DNA of 64,000 nt from Mucilaginibacter sp. Bleaf8 (GTDB taxonomy: Bacteria; Bacteroidota; Bacteroidia; Sphingobacteriales; Sphingobacteriaceae), in assembly GCF_018390515.1 (NCBI RefSeq), contig NZ_JAHBBK010000004.1:1-64000 (forward strand), read 5' to 3'. Shown one piece after another: positions 1 through 8,084 of this stretch. The notes under the pieces are model-generated. The model saw nothing but the letters and a program-made list of their open reading frames with translations. It was not told the DNA's origin and did not search any database. The position numbers and the translations under genes are program-made. Positions within the stretch are counted from its first letter, which is position 1, and each line of letters begins with the position of its first letter.

Positions 1-3
1 TAT

Positions 4-113
<110 letters not shown>

Positions 114-128
114 ACCCTACAAATCCAT

Positions 129-162
129 GCCCCTCTTGCAAAATATGCATCAGGGGCTTTTT
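129..162 (+). terminator. Rho-independent terminator of the rRNA operon
   Basis: GCCCCT (129-134) pairs with AGGGGC (152-157) and is followed directly by a run of five T. It sits 16 bases after the 5S gene, as expected for the end of an rRNA operon. Confidence 0.75.
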
Positions 163-472
163 GCTTTGGGAGGCGGGGAACATATCCTACCTGTAGGGCT
201 CAACTCGTTTAAAACGCAACCTTTCTCTGTTGGCTTCGTACTGATTATGCAATTAATCGTTTATACATATTCAAAAATTCACATAGACTTTTAAGGTTAC
301 CTATATATTAGTCTTCCTGTAGTGATCGGTCCTTCTTACTAGCTCACATCTATCTGTAATCATTTTAAATTAATAGTCTTTCAAGAGGCAGAAGAACTTA
401 TCCCTAGACATATTGTTGAAGTTTTAATTAACCGAGACGTTTATATGCAGGATATGCTAAATACCTCACCTC
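163..472. other. Intergenic region between the rRNA operon and the molybdenum hydroxylase operon
   Basis: About 310 bases with no recognisable gene or RNA. It is more AT-rich than the genes. I could not find a TAnnTTTG promoter for the downstream operon here. One plus-strand frame is open from 343 to the TAG at 478-480 and reads like protein in its second half, but it has no plausible start and I cannot identify it; it may be chance or a gene remnant. Confidence 0.4.
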
Positions 473-1018
473 ATGAATAGCATCATTGAACAAACCGAGC
501 AGGGGAACATCTGGCCGTTGGCTCATGCCGTGCCAGATCCCGACAGGTCACAAATTGTATCGTTAAAAGTTAACGGACAAGAATATAAGCTTATGATTGA
601 GCCATGGGTGACTCTTTTAGATGCGTTACGGGAATACATTGGTTTCACCGGAACAAAGAAAGGTTGCGACCATGGTCAGTGTGGTGCTTGTACGGTGTTA
701 GTTGATGGTAAGCGAATAAATTCATGCCTGTCTCTTGCTGTAATGAAACAGAACTGTGAGATAACCACCATAGAGGGGCTCGCCAAAGGAGACGAATTAC
801 ACCCAATGCAAAAAGCTTTTGTTGAACATGATGCTTACCAATGCGGCTACTGTACGCCTGGGCAAATCTGTTCCGCTGTGGGATTGGTCAATGAAGGTAA
901 AGCAAATACCCGGGACGAGATCAGCGAACTGATGAGTGGTAACCTATGCCGGTGCGGAGCTTACCCCAATATACTGGATGCTATTGAGCAAGCGAAAGGA
1001 GAGATAAACAATGAATAG
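473..1018 (+). CDS. paoA: Aldehyde oxidoreductase-type molybdenum hydroxylase, [2Fe-2S] subunit (PaoA/YagT-like)
   Basis: Small electron-transfer subunit of a xanthine dehydrogenase-family enzyme; it passes electrons from the molybdenum subunit to the FAD subunit. The N-terminal plant-ferredoxin-like domain carries cluster 1 at Cys65, Cys70, Cys73 and Cys85 (motif CDHGQCGAC). The C-terminal helical domain carries cluster 2 at Cys124, Cys127, Cys159 and Cys161 (CGYC and CRC). E. coli PaoA is longer because of a Tat signal; here no twin-arginine signal is visible, so the enzyme is probably cytoplasmic. The gene overlaps the next by 8 bases, first of a three-gene operon. Subunit type is certain; the substrate is not. 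Confidence 0.92.
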   Translation: MNSIIEQTEQGNIWPLAHAVPDPDRSQIVSLKVNGQEYKLMIEPWVTLLDALREYIGFTGTKKGCDHGQCGACTVLVDGKRINSCLSLAVMKQNCEITTIEGLAKGDELHPMQKAFVEHDAYQCGYCTPGQICSAVGLVNEGKANTRDEISELMSGNLCRCGAYPNILDAIEQAKGEINNE

Positions 1019-2006
1019 GTTTACTTTTGCAAGCGTTACTGATATAAGTACTGCCATTGCTGAGCTTGATGAACATGATACACCAAAGTACATCGCCGGC
1101 GGTACCAACTTACTCGATTTAATGAAGGTGAATGTTGAAAAGCCTGATCACCTGATCGACATATCAAACTTAGCTTTTAATCAACTAGAAGAGTTGCCCG
1201 ATGGTGGTTTACGTTTAGGCGCATTGATAACTAATGCCGAAACAGCGTGGAATAAACAGGTAAAGACACGTTATCCTCTGTTATCGAAAGCAATTTTATC
1301 TGGTGCTTCGGCTCAGTTGCGTAATATGGCTACTAATGGCGGTAACCTGCTGCAACGTACCCGATGTTATTATTTTTATGATACCGCTACGCCTTGTAAT
1401 AAGCGTGAACCGGGCTCGGGATGTTCTGCAATTAAGGGCTATAACCGTATACATGCTATTTTAGGTGCCAGCGAAGATTGCATTGCTACACACCCTTCAG
1501 ATATGTGTGTGGCGTTGGCCGCACTTGATGCCGTTGTGAATGTAACGGGTAGGGATGGTGATCGTTCCATACCTTTTGCAAATTTTCACCGCTTACCTGG
1601 TGACAGGCCAGATCTGGATAATACATTAGGTGCAGGTGAAATCATTACTTCTGTTGATTTGCCTCCCAATAATTTTGCGCAGCATTTCGAATACCTTAAA
1701 GTGCGTGACCGTGCTTCTTACGCTTTTGCACTGGTTTCGGTAGCTGTTGCTTTGGAGATGGACGGTAATATAATGACAAAAGCTCGTATTGCTTTAGGCG
1801 GAGTAGCACATAAGCCATGGCGCAACACTGAGGCCGAAAACTTATTAACTAATCAGGTTGCTGTAATGGAAAACTTTAAGAAAGTGGCTGATGCCATTAC
1901 TAAGGATGCTTTGGGTTATGGAGATAATTCATTCAAAATAGAGCTAGCCAAACGGGCTGTTATTAGGGCCTTGATGCAGGCAGCCGGATTGGAGGTGCAA
2001 TCATGA
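1011..2006 (+). CDS. paoB: Molybdenum hydroxylase, FAD-binding subunit with extra 4Fe-4S motif (PaoB/YagS-like)
   Basis: Middle subunit, 331 residues, of the FAD_binding_5/CO dehydrogenase flavoprotein family. The FAD loop AGGTNLLDLMK (29-39) and the second motif ATNGGNLLQRTRC (107-119) are clear. Cys119, Cys129, Cys138 and Cys157 match the additional cysteine set that in E. coli PaoB holds a [4Fe-4S] cluster, which ordinary xanthine dehydrogenases lack. This places the enzyme in the PaoABC aldehyde oxidoreductase group. It overlaps both neighbours by a few bases, indicating translational coupling in one operon. Confidence 0.92.
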   Translation: MNRFTFASVTDISTAIAELDEHDTPKYIAGGTNLLDLMKVNVEKPDHLIDISNLAFNQLEELPDGGLRLGALITNAETAWNKQVKTRYPLLSKAILSGASAQLRNMATNGGNLLQRTRCYYFYDTATPCNKREPGSGCSAIKGYNRIHAILGASEDCIATHPSDMCVALAALDAVVNVTGRDGDRSIPFANFHRLPGDRPDLDNTLGAGEIITSVDLPPNNFAQHFEYLKVRDRASYAFALVSVAVALEMDGNIMTKARIALGGVAHKPWRNTEAENLLTNQVAVMENFKKVADAITKDALGYGDNSFKIELAKRAVIRALMQAAGLEVQS

Positions 2007-4234
2007 TAACGACCAATTACATTGGGCAACCCGTAAACCGTGTTGACGGGCGTGCCAAAGTAACCGGCCAGGCTAAATATGCTGCTGAATTTAATGTGGT
2101 GAGTGGGATCACTTATGGTTTTGTAGTGTCCAGCCCTGTTACAAAAGGAAAAATTACAGCAGTAAATACCCGCCAGGCATTAAGTCAGAAGGGTGTGTTA
2201 CAGGTATTCACACATGAAAATGTATCTGGCCTGGCTTGGTTTGACCGTAGTTATAAAGATCAGGATGCACCTAAGGATGGTTCGCCTTTCCGGCCATTCC
2301 AAAATAATGAAATACAGTTCAGCTTACAGCCTATAGCATTGGTTGTGGCCGAAACTTATGAATTGGCCCGCTATGCAGCCTCATTAATACACTTTGAATA
2401 TGAGGTGGATGACCAGTTGGTTGTTGGCCTGGAGCAGAACCTTGATAAAGCCCGTAAGCCGAAAAGTTACAAAGTGCCGGTAACTAAACCGCGCGGTGAT
2501 GCCAACGAAGCTTTCGAGCAATCAGCAATCAAGCACCATGGCGATTACTATCATGGCAGCGAGCATCATAACCCAATGGAAATGCATGCTACCACGGTAA
2601 TATATGGAGATGATGATAAGTTGACAATTTATGATAAAACGCAGGGCGTGCAAAACAGCCAGTCGTACGTAAAGAAAATATTTGGTTTGTCTGACGATCA
2701 GGCTCGTGTCATATCACCATTCGTGGGTGGTGCTTTTGGCTCGGGTCTGCGTCCGCAATATCAACTATTTATGGCGGTGTTAGCTTCCTTAGAGTTGAAG
2801 CGTTCAGTAAAAGTTGTGCTTACCCGGCAGCAAATGTTTTCGTTCGGGCACCGGCCGGCTACTTTACAAAAGGTAATTATTGGTGCATCGGCCGATGGTA
2901 AGTTGCAATCAATTATCAACAAGGCTTATACCGAAACTTCGCAGTTCGAAGAATATACCGAAAACATCGTCAATTGGTCGGGCTACCTTTACCATTGCGA
3001 AAACGTAGATTTTGATCATCAGATTGTATCACAGGATGTATACACGCCATTGGATATGCGGGCGCCGGGCGGTGTAACCGGCGTTTATGCAATAGAATGT
3101 GCCGTAGATGAAACTGCTTATAAAGCAGGCATTGATCCGCTGGAATTCCGAATGATGAATTATGCGGAAAAAGACTTAAATGATGATTTACCTTTTTCGA
3201 GCAGAGAGTTGATGCAGTGCTACCTGCAGGGTGCAGAGCGCTTTGGCTGGCGTAAGCGCAACCCCGAAGTTCGCTCCATGCGGGAAGGGCATAACCTAAT
3301 TGGCTGGGGCGTAGCCACTGGTGCTTGGGAAGCACAGCAAATGCCGGTAAGGGCAAAAGCTAAACTATCGGCCGATGGTAAATTGACTGTAAGTACAGCA
3401 ACATCTGATATTGGTACCGGTACTTATACCAGTATGACGCAGGTTGCTGCCGAAACACTTGGGTTGCCTATTGAGGATGTTTTGTTTAAATTAGGTGATA
3501 GCGCTATGCCGCTTGCCCCGCTGCAGGGCGGTTCCTGGACGGCAGCTTCTGTAGGTTCGGCTGTTAAATTGGTTTGTGAGGATATCAGGTCCAAGCTTTT
3601 CAGCATGGCCCGTAAGGTAGATAACTCACCATTTGCCAATGCCGATACAGATGATGTGATTTTTGATTCCGGTAAAATTATTTCGAAAAGCAATCCGCAG
3701 GTATATCTTACCGTATCAGAAATTATGCATCAAAGTGGTGTAAATGTGATCGAAGAAGATACTACTTCGCTGCCCAATATGTTAAAGCAAAAACAATATT
3801 CCCGCTATACGCATTCGGCGGTATTTGTAGAAGTTAAGGTAGATGAAGATTTAGGCACGGTGCATGTAACCCGGGTAGTTAGTGCTGTGGCGGGAGGGCG
3901 TATCATTAATCCAAAAACGGCGCGAAGCCAGGTTCTGGGCGGTGTGGTATGGGGTATTAGTCAGGCTTTGCAGGAAGATACCATACTGGACAACAACATT
4001 GGTCGCTTTATGAACCACGATCTGGCCGAATACCACATCCCGGTTAATGCGGATATTAAGGATATTGAGGTGATCTTTGTGGAAGAGCACGATGATATCG
4101 TAAACCCGCTTGGCGTAAAAGGCTTAGGCGAAATTGGCATAGTCGGCGTGGCTGCTGCTATATCCAATGCGGTTTACCATGCAACGGGGAAGCGGGTAAG
4201 AGATTTACCTATTCAATTAAATAAGTTGATGTAA
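2003..4234 (+). CDS. paoC: Molybdenum hydroxylase, molybdopterin-binding catalytic subunit (PaoC/YagR-like)
   Basis: Large catalytic subunit, 743 residues, close to E. coli PaoC (732). The N-terminal aldehyde oxidase/xanthine dehydrogenase a/b hammerhead domain is followed by the molybdopterin-binding domain, with the loop FVGGAFGSG and the arginine motif MRAPGG. The catalytic base is Glu710 in GLGEIG. By family knowledge it hydroxylates aldehydes or related substrates using water. The E. coli enzyme uses molybdopterin cytosine dinucleotide and needs the XdhC-type chaperone PaoD; no PaoD homologue follows here, and the next genes are cofactor synthesis genes instead. Exact substrate unknown. 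Confidence 0.92.
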   Translation: MITTNYIGQPVNRVDGRAKVTGQAKYAAEFNVVSGITYGFVVSSPVTKGKITAVNTRQALSQKGVLQVFTHENVSGLAWFDRSYKDQDAPKDGSPFRPFQNNEIQFSLQPIALVVAETYELARYAASLIHFEYEVDDQLVVGLEQNLDKARKPKSYKVPVTKPRGDANEAFEQSAIKHHGDYYHGSEHHNPMEMHATTVIYGDDDKLTIYDKTQGVQNSQSYVKKIFGLSDDQARVISPFVGGAFGSGLRPQYQLFMAVLASLELKRSVKVVLTRQQMFSFGHRPATLQKVIIGASADGKLQSIINKAYTETSQFEEYTENIVNWSGYLYHCENVDFDHQIVSQDVYTPLDMRAPGGVTGVYAIECAVDETAYKAGIDPLEFRMMNYAEKDLNDDLPFSSRELMQCYLQGAERFGWRKRNPEVRSMREGHNLIGWGVATGAWEAQQMPVRAKAKLSADGKLTVSTATSDIGTGTYTSMTQVAAETLGLPIEDVLFKLGDSAMPLAPLQGGSWTAASVGSAVKLVCEDIRSKLFSMARKVDNSPFANADTDDVIFDSGKIISKSNPQVYLTVSEIMHQSGVNVIEEDTTSLPNMLKQKQYSRYTHSAVFVEVKVDEDLGTVHVTRVVSAVAGGRIINPKTARSQVLGGVVWGISQALQEDTILDNNIGRFMNHDLAEYHIPVNADIKDIEVIFVEEHDDIVNPLGVKGLGEIGIVGVAAAISNAVYHATGKRVRDLPIQLNKLM

Positions 4235-4250
4235 ACCAGTTATGGTTGTA

Positions 4251-4310
4251 AACGTCATGCCATACAGTAACCTTGGGTTCGATGAGATTACTGTTTGGCA
4301 TGACGTTTTT
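4251..4310 (+). terminator. Terminator after the molybdenum hydroxylase operon
   Basis: Two 20-base arms (4251-4270 and 4288-4307) are complementary at 19 of 20 positions around a 17-base loop, and the second arm runs into a T-rich tract (4306-4310, then AT5). The core GTCATGCC/GGCATGAC also resembles the dispersed GTCATGC palindrome at 39132-39226, so it may be a repeat used as a terminator. Confidence 0.75.
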
Positions 4311-4334
4311 ATTTTTAAACTATATGTAGCTTTG
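4306..4334 (+). promoter_or_regulatory. Bacteroidota-type promoter for the molybdenum cofactor island
   Basis: TAGCTTTG (4327-4334) matches the Bacteroidota -7 consensus TAnnTTTG and lies 17 bases upstream of the moaC start. The -33 element is only a TTTT (4306-4309, 17-base spacing), overlapping the terminator's T tract. The predicted leader is only about 10 bases, leaving no room for a Moco riboswitch. Confidence 0.5.
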
Positions 4335-4351
4335 TAAACAACAACCAGCTT

Positions 4352-4840
4352 ATGGACACTGCCGAAAAATCATTCTCTCATATTGATGCTGATACCAACT
4401 ATCCCACGATGGTAGATGTGAGTGATAAGCAGGTAACCAAGCGTACTGCCAGGGCACGCAGTATTGTGGTATTGGGCAATGAGATTATGCAGCATTTAAC
4501 GGGTAATGATATTCAAACCAAAAAAGGACCGGTGTTTCAAACCGCTATTATAGCCGGTACTATGGCGGCAAAAAAAACGTCTGATCTGATACCGCTTTGC
4601 CATCCGCTGGCTTTGGAGAATTGTAAGGTGGAAATTAGTATTAACGAGCAACAGGAAGTGGTTGTAGACTGTACGGCCACCATTACTTCAAAAACAGGTG
4701 TAGAGATGGAGGCGCTCACAGGTGCCAGCGTAGCTGCATTAACCATTTATGACATGTGCAAAGCCTTTTCGCACAATATCATTATTAAAGAAACCAAGCT
4801 GCTGGAAAAGACAGGGGGCAAAAGCGATTATCATGGATAA
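4352..4840 (+). CDS. moaC: Cyclic pyranopterin monophosphate synthase MoaC
   Basis: Full-length MoaC (162 residues; the family is about 160). It converts the MoaA product 3',8-cyclo-GTP to cyclic pyranopterin monophosphate, the first stable molybdopterin precursor. Conserved stretches include MVDVSDK near residue 21, the catalytic loop KKTSDLIPLCHPL and the C-terminal GVEMEALTGASVAALTIYDM. It opens the cofactor island and overlaps the next start by 8 bases (ATGGATAA), so the two are translationally coupled. Confidence 0.97.
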   Translation: MDTAEKSFSHIDADTNYPTMVDVSDKQVTKRTARARSIVVLGNEIMQHLTGNDIQTKKGPVFQTAIIAGTMAAKKTSDLIPLCHPLALENCKVEISINEQQEVVVDCTATITSKTGVEMEALTGASVAALTIYDMCKAFSHNIIIKETKLLEKTGGKSDYHG

Positions 4841-5978
4841 ACAGCACGAAAAGCATGTGAAGCTAAGCAGGCCATCGCTGGGCGAATACAACCGTAACGA
4901 ACTATCCATTTTAGGTACTACCTGTGCCAATATCCGTCAGTTGGCCAACCAGCTCATACAAAGTTTATGTGATCAATATAGTGTTGCCTATGTGGATGCC
5001 GATCATAAAGCATCGGTAGTTACGGAGGATGCAGCTTTGGCTAACGGCGCAACATTAGAAGCGGTGGATAAGATCACCTACCGCAGCCTGAACTACCAAC
5101 AGGAATTCAATGCTTTTCAAAACAGGCAGCTGTTCAATTACCAGGATTTAGTGTTGGTTAACGGTAACCATTTCAAAGCCCAGGCGCAAATTGCGGTGAT
5201 TGACCCGGTAAAACCGCTTGAAAAAAAGCTGGATAAATTAACCAACGTAAAGCTGGTACTACTTACCGAAGGCATTACAGATGTACCGGAGTATATTAGC
5301 CAAATGCCTGATCTGGCTAACGTGCCGATTATGCGCATGGATGATATTACAGGTATTATTGAATTTATCAGTGCATTTTTAACCGAACGCAGTGCGCCAC
5401 TATTTGGACTGGTGCTGGCCGGGGGCAAAAGCGAGCGTATGCAAACCGATAAAGGCAGTCTGGATTATCATGGTAAAACGCAACGCCTGCATATACATGA
5501 GTTGCTTAGCAGCTACTGTGCACAAGTATACATATCCTACGCTGATGAACAAGCAGTGCAGCAACAGGAAGATTTGCCTGTTATCATTGATACCTTTACT
5601 GGCTTAGGGCCATATGGCGGTATCCTGTCGGCCTTTCGTAATAATACAGATGTGGCGTGGATTACTTTAGCTTGTGATTTGCCTTATCTATCGCCACAAA
5701 CGATTGGATATTTGGTAGCACGCCGCAATCCTTCCAAACTTGCCACGGCCTTTATGGATGCCGAGAATCGCTTCCCGGAACCATTAATTACTATTTGGGA
5801 ACCCCGGGCTTACCCTGTTTTGTTGCAATTTTTAAGTCAGGGCTATTCATGTCCACGTAAGGTGCTTATCAACTCTGATGTGGAATTGTTGCAGGTGCCC
5901 AATGTACTCGACATACAAAATGTAAACTACCCCGAACAGCGCGAAGCTGCAATGCAGCACCTCAAAGCCGGCAAATAA
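4833..5978 (+). CDS. mobA: MobA-type molybdenum cofactor nucleotidyltransferase with degenerate MobB-like N-terminal domain
   Basis: The chosen start is the ATG at 4833 inside the end of moaC; a longer reading frame from 4749 only shadows moaC. The protein has 381 residues. Residues 190-381 are a MobA nucleotidyltransferase with the motif LAGGKSERMQTDK (195-207), where the usual RMG is RMQ. Residues 22-185 look like MobB in the pattern of strands, in VLVNGNHF and in VPIMRMDDITGIIEF, but the P-loop is lost: LGTTCANIRQ (28-37) replaces G-x4-GKT. MobA attaches GMP to molybdopterin. The hydroxylase next door belongs to a family that uses the cytosine form, so nucleotide choice is open. Confidence 0.85.
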   Translation: MDKQHEKHVKLSRPSLGEYNRNELSILGTTCANIRQLANQLIQSLCDQYSVAYVDADHKASVVTEDAALANGATLEAVDKITYRSLNYQQEFNAFQNRQLFNYQDLVLVNGNHFKAQAQIAVIDPVKPLEKKLDKLTNVKLVLLTEGITDVPEYISQMPDLANVPIMRMDDITGIIEFISAFLTERSAPLFGLVLAGGKSERMQTDKGSLDYHGKTQRLHIHELLSSYCAQVYISYADEQAVQQQEDLPVIIDTFTGLGPYGGILSAFRNNTDVAWITLACDLPYLSPQTIGYLVARRNPSKLATAFMDAENRFPEPLITIWEPRAYPVLLQFLSQGYSCPRKVLINSDVELLQVPNVLDIQNVNYPEQREAAMQHLKAGK

Positions 5979-6030
5979 GCTTAAAATCTGCTATATTGGC
6001 TCCCTTATCGCAATCTATCTTGTTTTTAAT

Positions 6031-6519
6031 ATGAAGAAATTAATACGCTTGGCCAGCCTATGTGCCTTTATTGGGGGGATTGTGGCAACTGCACAGGCGC
6101 AAAGTATTACCATCAGCGGCGATAGCCTGGAAACGAAAGCTATCAGTATGGGCGAATTTCAGGATATGCACCAAAGCGTAGTAATGGCCAAGGCACATGA
6201 TGAAAAAGTACACCGTTATACCGGCGTATCACTTGCCGATCTGTTGAAAAAAGCTGGCGTTATGTTAGGCGATTCAGCTAAAAGAGCAACCGTAAAAAGC
6301 TATGTTATTGTAACCGCTGCTGATAACTATCGAGCCATCTATGCACTTTCCGAAATTGATCCGCTTTTTGCCAACCGATTGATTATTCTGGCAAACAGGG
6401 CAGATAAAAAGCCGCTGCCATCACAGGATGGCCCTTTCCAGATCATCGTTCCGGGCGAAAAGAAACATGCACGTTGGGTAAGGCAGGTAAACAGTATACA
6501 GTTGGTTGTTGTTAAGTAA
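6031..6519 (+). CDS. Secreted molybdopterin-binding-domain-like protein
   Basis: 162 residues with a signal peptide (MKKLIRLASLCAFIGGIVATAQAQ) for export. The rest resembles the oxidoreductase molybdopterin-binding (sulfite oxidase-type) fold: GVSLADLLKKAGV, YVIVTAADNYRAIYALSEID, GPFQIIVPGEKKHARWVRQV. The mature part has no cysteine, so it cannot ligate molybdenum the way sulfite oxidase does. It sits 38 bases before modA, which suggests a periplasmic role in molybdate or cofactor handling, but this is inference. Function not established. Confidence 0.7.
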   Translation: MKKLIRLASLCAFIGGIVATAQAQSITISGDSLETKAISMGEFQDMHQSVVMAKAHDEKVHRYTGVSLADLLKKAGVMLGDSAKRATVKSYVIVTAADNYRAIYALSEIDPLFANRLIILANRADKKPLPSQDGPFQIIVPGEKKHARWVRQVNSIQLVVVK

Positions 6520-6557
6520 TTCATTGTACTTAATTACTTAAACATACATTACTACTT

Positions 6558-7313
6558 ATGAAACGTGTATTGATATTGCTTACGGCTTTTGCTCTGCCGA
6601 TAGCAACCATGGCGCAACGCGTATTTGTTGGCGTAGCTGCCAACGCTGAGCCTGTAGCCAAAAAGCTGGCAAAAGAATTTAAGAAAGAAACCGGTATTAA
6701 GGCCGAGCTGTACGTAAGTTCATCAGGCAAATTAACCACACAGATAGAACAAGGCGCACCATTGGATATCTTCCTTTCTGCCGATATGAAATATCCGCAG
6801 GAACTATACGCTAAAAAGCTAACCCTGAACAAACCCCGCGTATATGCCAATGGCAGTTTAATTATGTGGAGCCGAAAAGGAATCAGTGTTGATAATGGCT
6901 TACAATCGCTCACTGCACCTGCAGTGCAAAAAATAGCAGTGGCTAATCCGGCTTTAGCGCCTTACGGTTCGGCGGCTATTGCGGCAATTAAAAAGGCCAA
7001 GCTGGCTACAAAGCTGCAAGCCAAATTGGTTTATGGCGAAAGCATTTCTCAAGTGAACCAATACCTGCTTACGGGCGCGGCTGATGTTGCTTTTACCGCC
7101 AAATCGGTCGTACTGGATCTGGATAAAAAAAACAAAGGTGATTGGAAAGAGGTTGATCCCAAACTGTATCCACCAATTGCCCAGGGCGTGGTCATGCTCA
7201 AAGCCGCTGATACCAATAAGAATAAAGCTAATACGCAAAAGTTCTATGACTTTTTATTCAGTCGTAAGGGCAAAAGCATTTTTGCAGTGTACGGTTATAA
7301 AGTAGGGCTGTAA
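6558..7313 (+). CDS. modA: Molybdate ABC transporter, periplasmic binding protein ModA
   Basis: 251 residues with a signal peptide ending near MAQ (residue 20). The mature protein is a type II solute-binding protein with ModA hallmarks: VGVAANAEPVAKKLAKEF, YVSSSGKLTTQIEQGAPLDIFLSAD, and ANPALAPYGSAA in the second lobe. It captures molybdate (or tungstate) in the periplasm and delivers it to ModB. It is followed by modB and modC, which supply the cofactor genes around it. Confidence 0.95.
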   Translation: MKRVLILLTAFALPIATMAQRVFVGVAANAEPVAKKLAKEFKKETGIKAELYVSSSGKLTTQIEQGAPLDIFLSADMKYPQELYAKKLTLNKPRVYANGSLIMWSRKGISVDNGLQSLTAPAVQKIAVANPALAPYGSAAIAAIKKAKLATKLQAKLVYGESISQVNQYLLTGAADVAFTAKSVVLDLDKKNKGDWKEVDPKLYPPIAQGVVMLKAADTNKNKANTQKFYDFLFSRKGKSIFAVYGYKVGL

Positions 7314-7362
7314 CCAGATTTGCAGGCATCGGTACTAATCATAGCACTATGCTTACAACTTT

Positions 7363-7390
7363 TTTGTATAGCACAGGTATCGTAGCTTTG
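7363..7390 (+). promoter_or_regulatory. Candidate promoter upstream of modB
   Basis: TAGCTTTG (7383-7390) matches TAnnTTTG; TTTG at 7363-7366 could be the -33 box, but the 16-base spacing is shorter than the usual 19. A start site near 7397 would favour the ATG at 7410 over the TTG at 7395 for modB. Confidence 0.4.
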
Positions 7391-7409
7391 TCAATTGAAA
7401 ATTTATCTG

Positions 7410-8084
7410 ATGGATTACCAACCCCTGTTACTCACTTTTAAGCTGGCGCTGGTTACTACCATGTGCCTGCTGGCAGTTGGTATTCCATTAGCAGCGTGGT
7501 TAGCCAAAAGCAAGTCCAGGTTTAAACCTGTGGCTGAGGCGGTGATCAGTTTGCCAATAGTGCTGCCGCCCTCAGTAATAGGCTTTTACCTATTGCTGGC
7601 CTTTAGTCCCAATTACCATTTCGGACAACTGCTGGAATCTGTTTTTGATATCCGGTTAGTATTCTCTTTTCCCGGCCTGGTGCTTAGTTCCATGTTGTAT
7701 AGTTTACCTTTTATGGTGCAACCTGTACAAGCTGGCTTGCAATCTTTACCAGCCAGTCTTCAGGAGGCTTCGCAAACGCTGGGCAAATCATCCGCTCAAA
7801 CTTTTTTTCGGGTTTTGCTGCCTAATATTAAACCAGCACTGCTTACTGGCATCGTTTTAACTTTTGCCCATACCATAGGCGAGTTTGGTTTGGTACTTAT
7901 GATTGGTGGGAATATTCCGGGTGTAACCAAGGTTGCTTCTATTGCAATTTATGAGCAGGTAGAATCACTCAATTTTGCGGAGGCACATGTGTATGCTGCT
8001 GTTTTGCTCGCTATATCTTTCATCATTTTACTCACCGTATATACCGTTAACAAACGGTTAGTTAAAAGCCGTTGGGTATCATGA
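7410..8084 (+). CDS. modB: Molybdate ABC transporter permease ModB
   Basis: Inner-membrane permease, 224 residues from the ATG at 7410 (MDYQPLLLTF), a typical ModB beginning; a TTG at 7395 would add five residues. About five to six hydrophobic segments are visible. The cytoplasmic EAA loop that contacts the ATPase is present (LQEASQTLGKSSAQTFFRVLLP). The stop overlaps modC in an ATGA junction. Confidence 0.93.
   Translation: MDYQPLLLTFKLALVTTMCLLAVGIPLAAWLAKSKSRFKPVAEAVISLPIVLPPSVIGFYLLLAFSPNYHFGQLLESVFDIRLVFSFPGLVLSSMLYSLPFMVQPVQAGLQSLPASLQEASQTLGKSSAQTFFRVLLPNIKPALLTGIVLTFAHTIGEFGLVLMIGGNIPGVTKVASIAIYEQVESLNFAEAHVYAAVLLAISFIILLTVYTVNKRLVKSRWVS

Noticed and set aside
2970..3356. Open frame on the minus strand inside the large molybdenum hydroxylase subunit
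   Set aside because: Lies fully within paoC on the other strand; composition is a shadow of the real gene.
4235..4351. Possible Moco riboswitch upstream of moaC
   Set aside because: The space is filled by a terminator hairpin and a promoter; the predicted leader is only about 10 bases.
4749..4832. Longer N-terminus for the MobA fusion
   Set aside because: It would translate the end of moaC in another frame; the ATG at 4833 in the overlap is the natural start.
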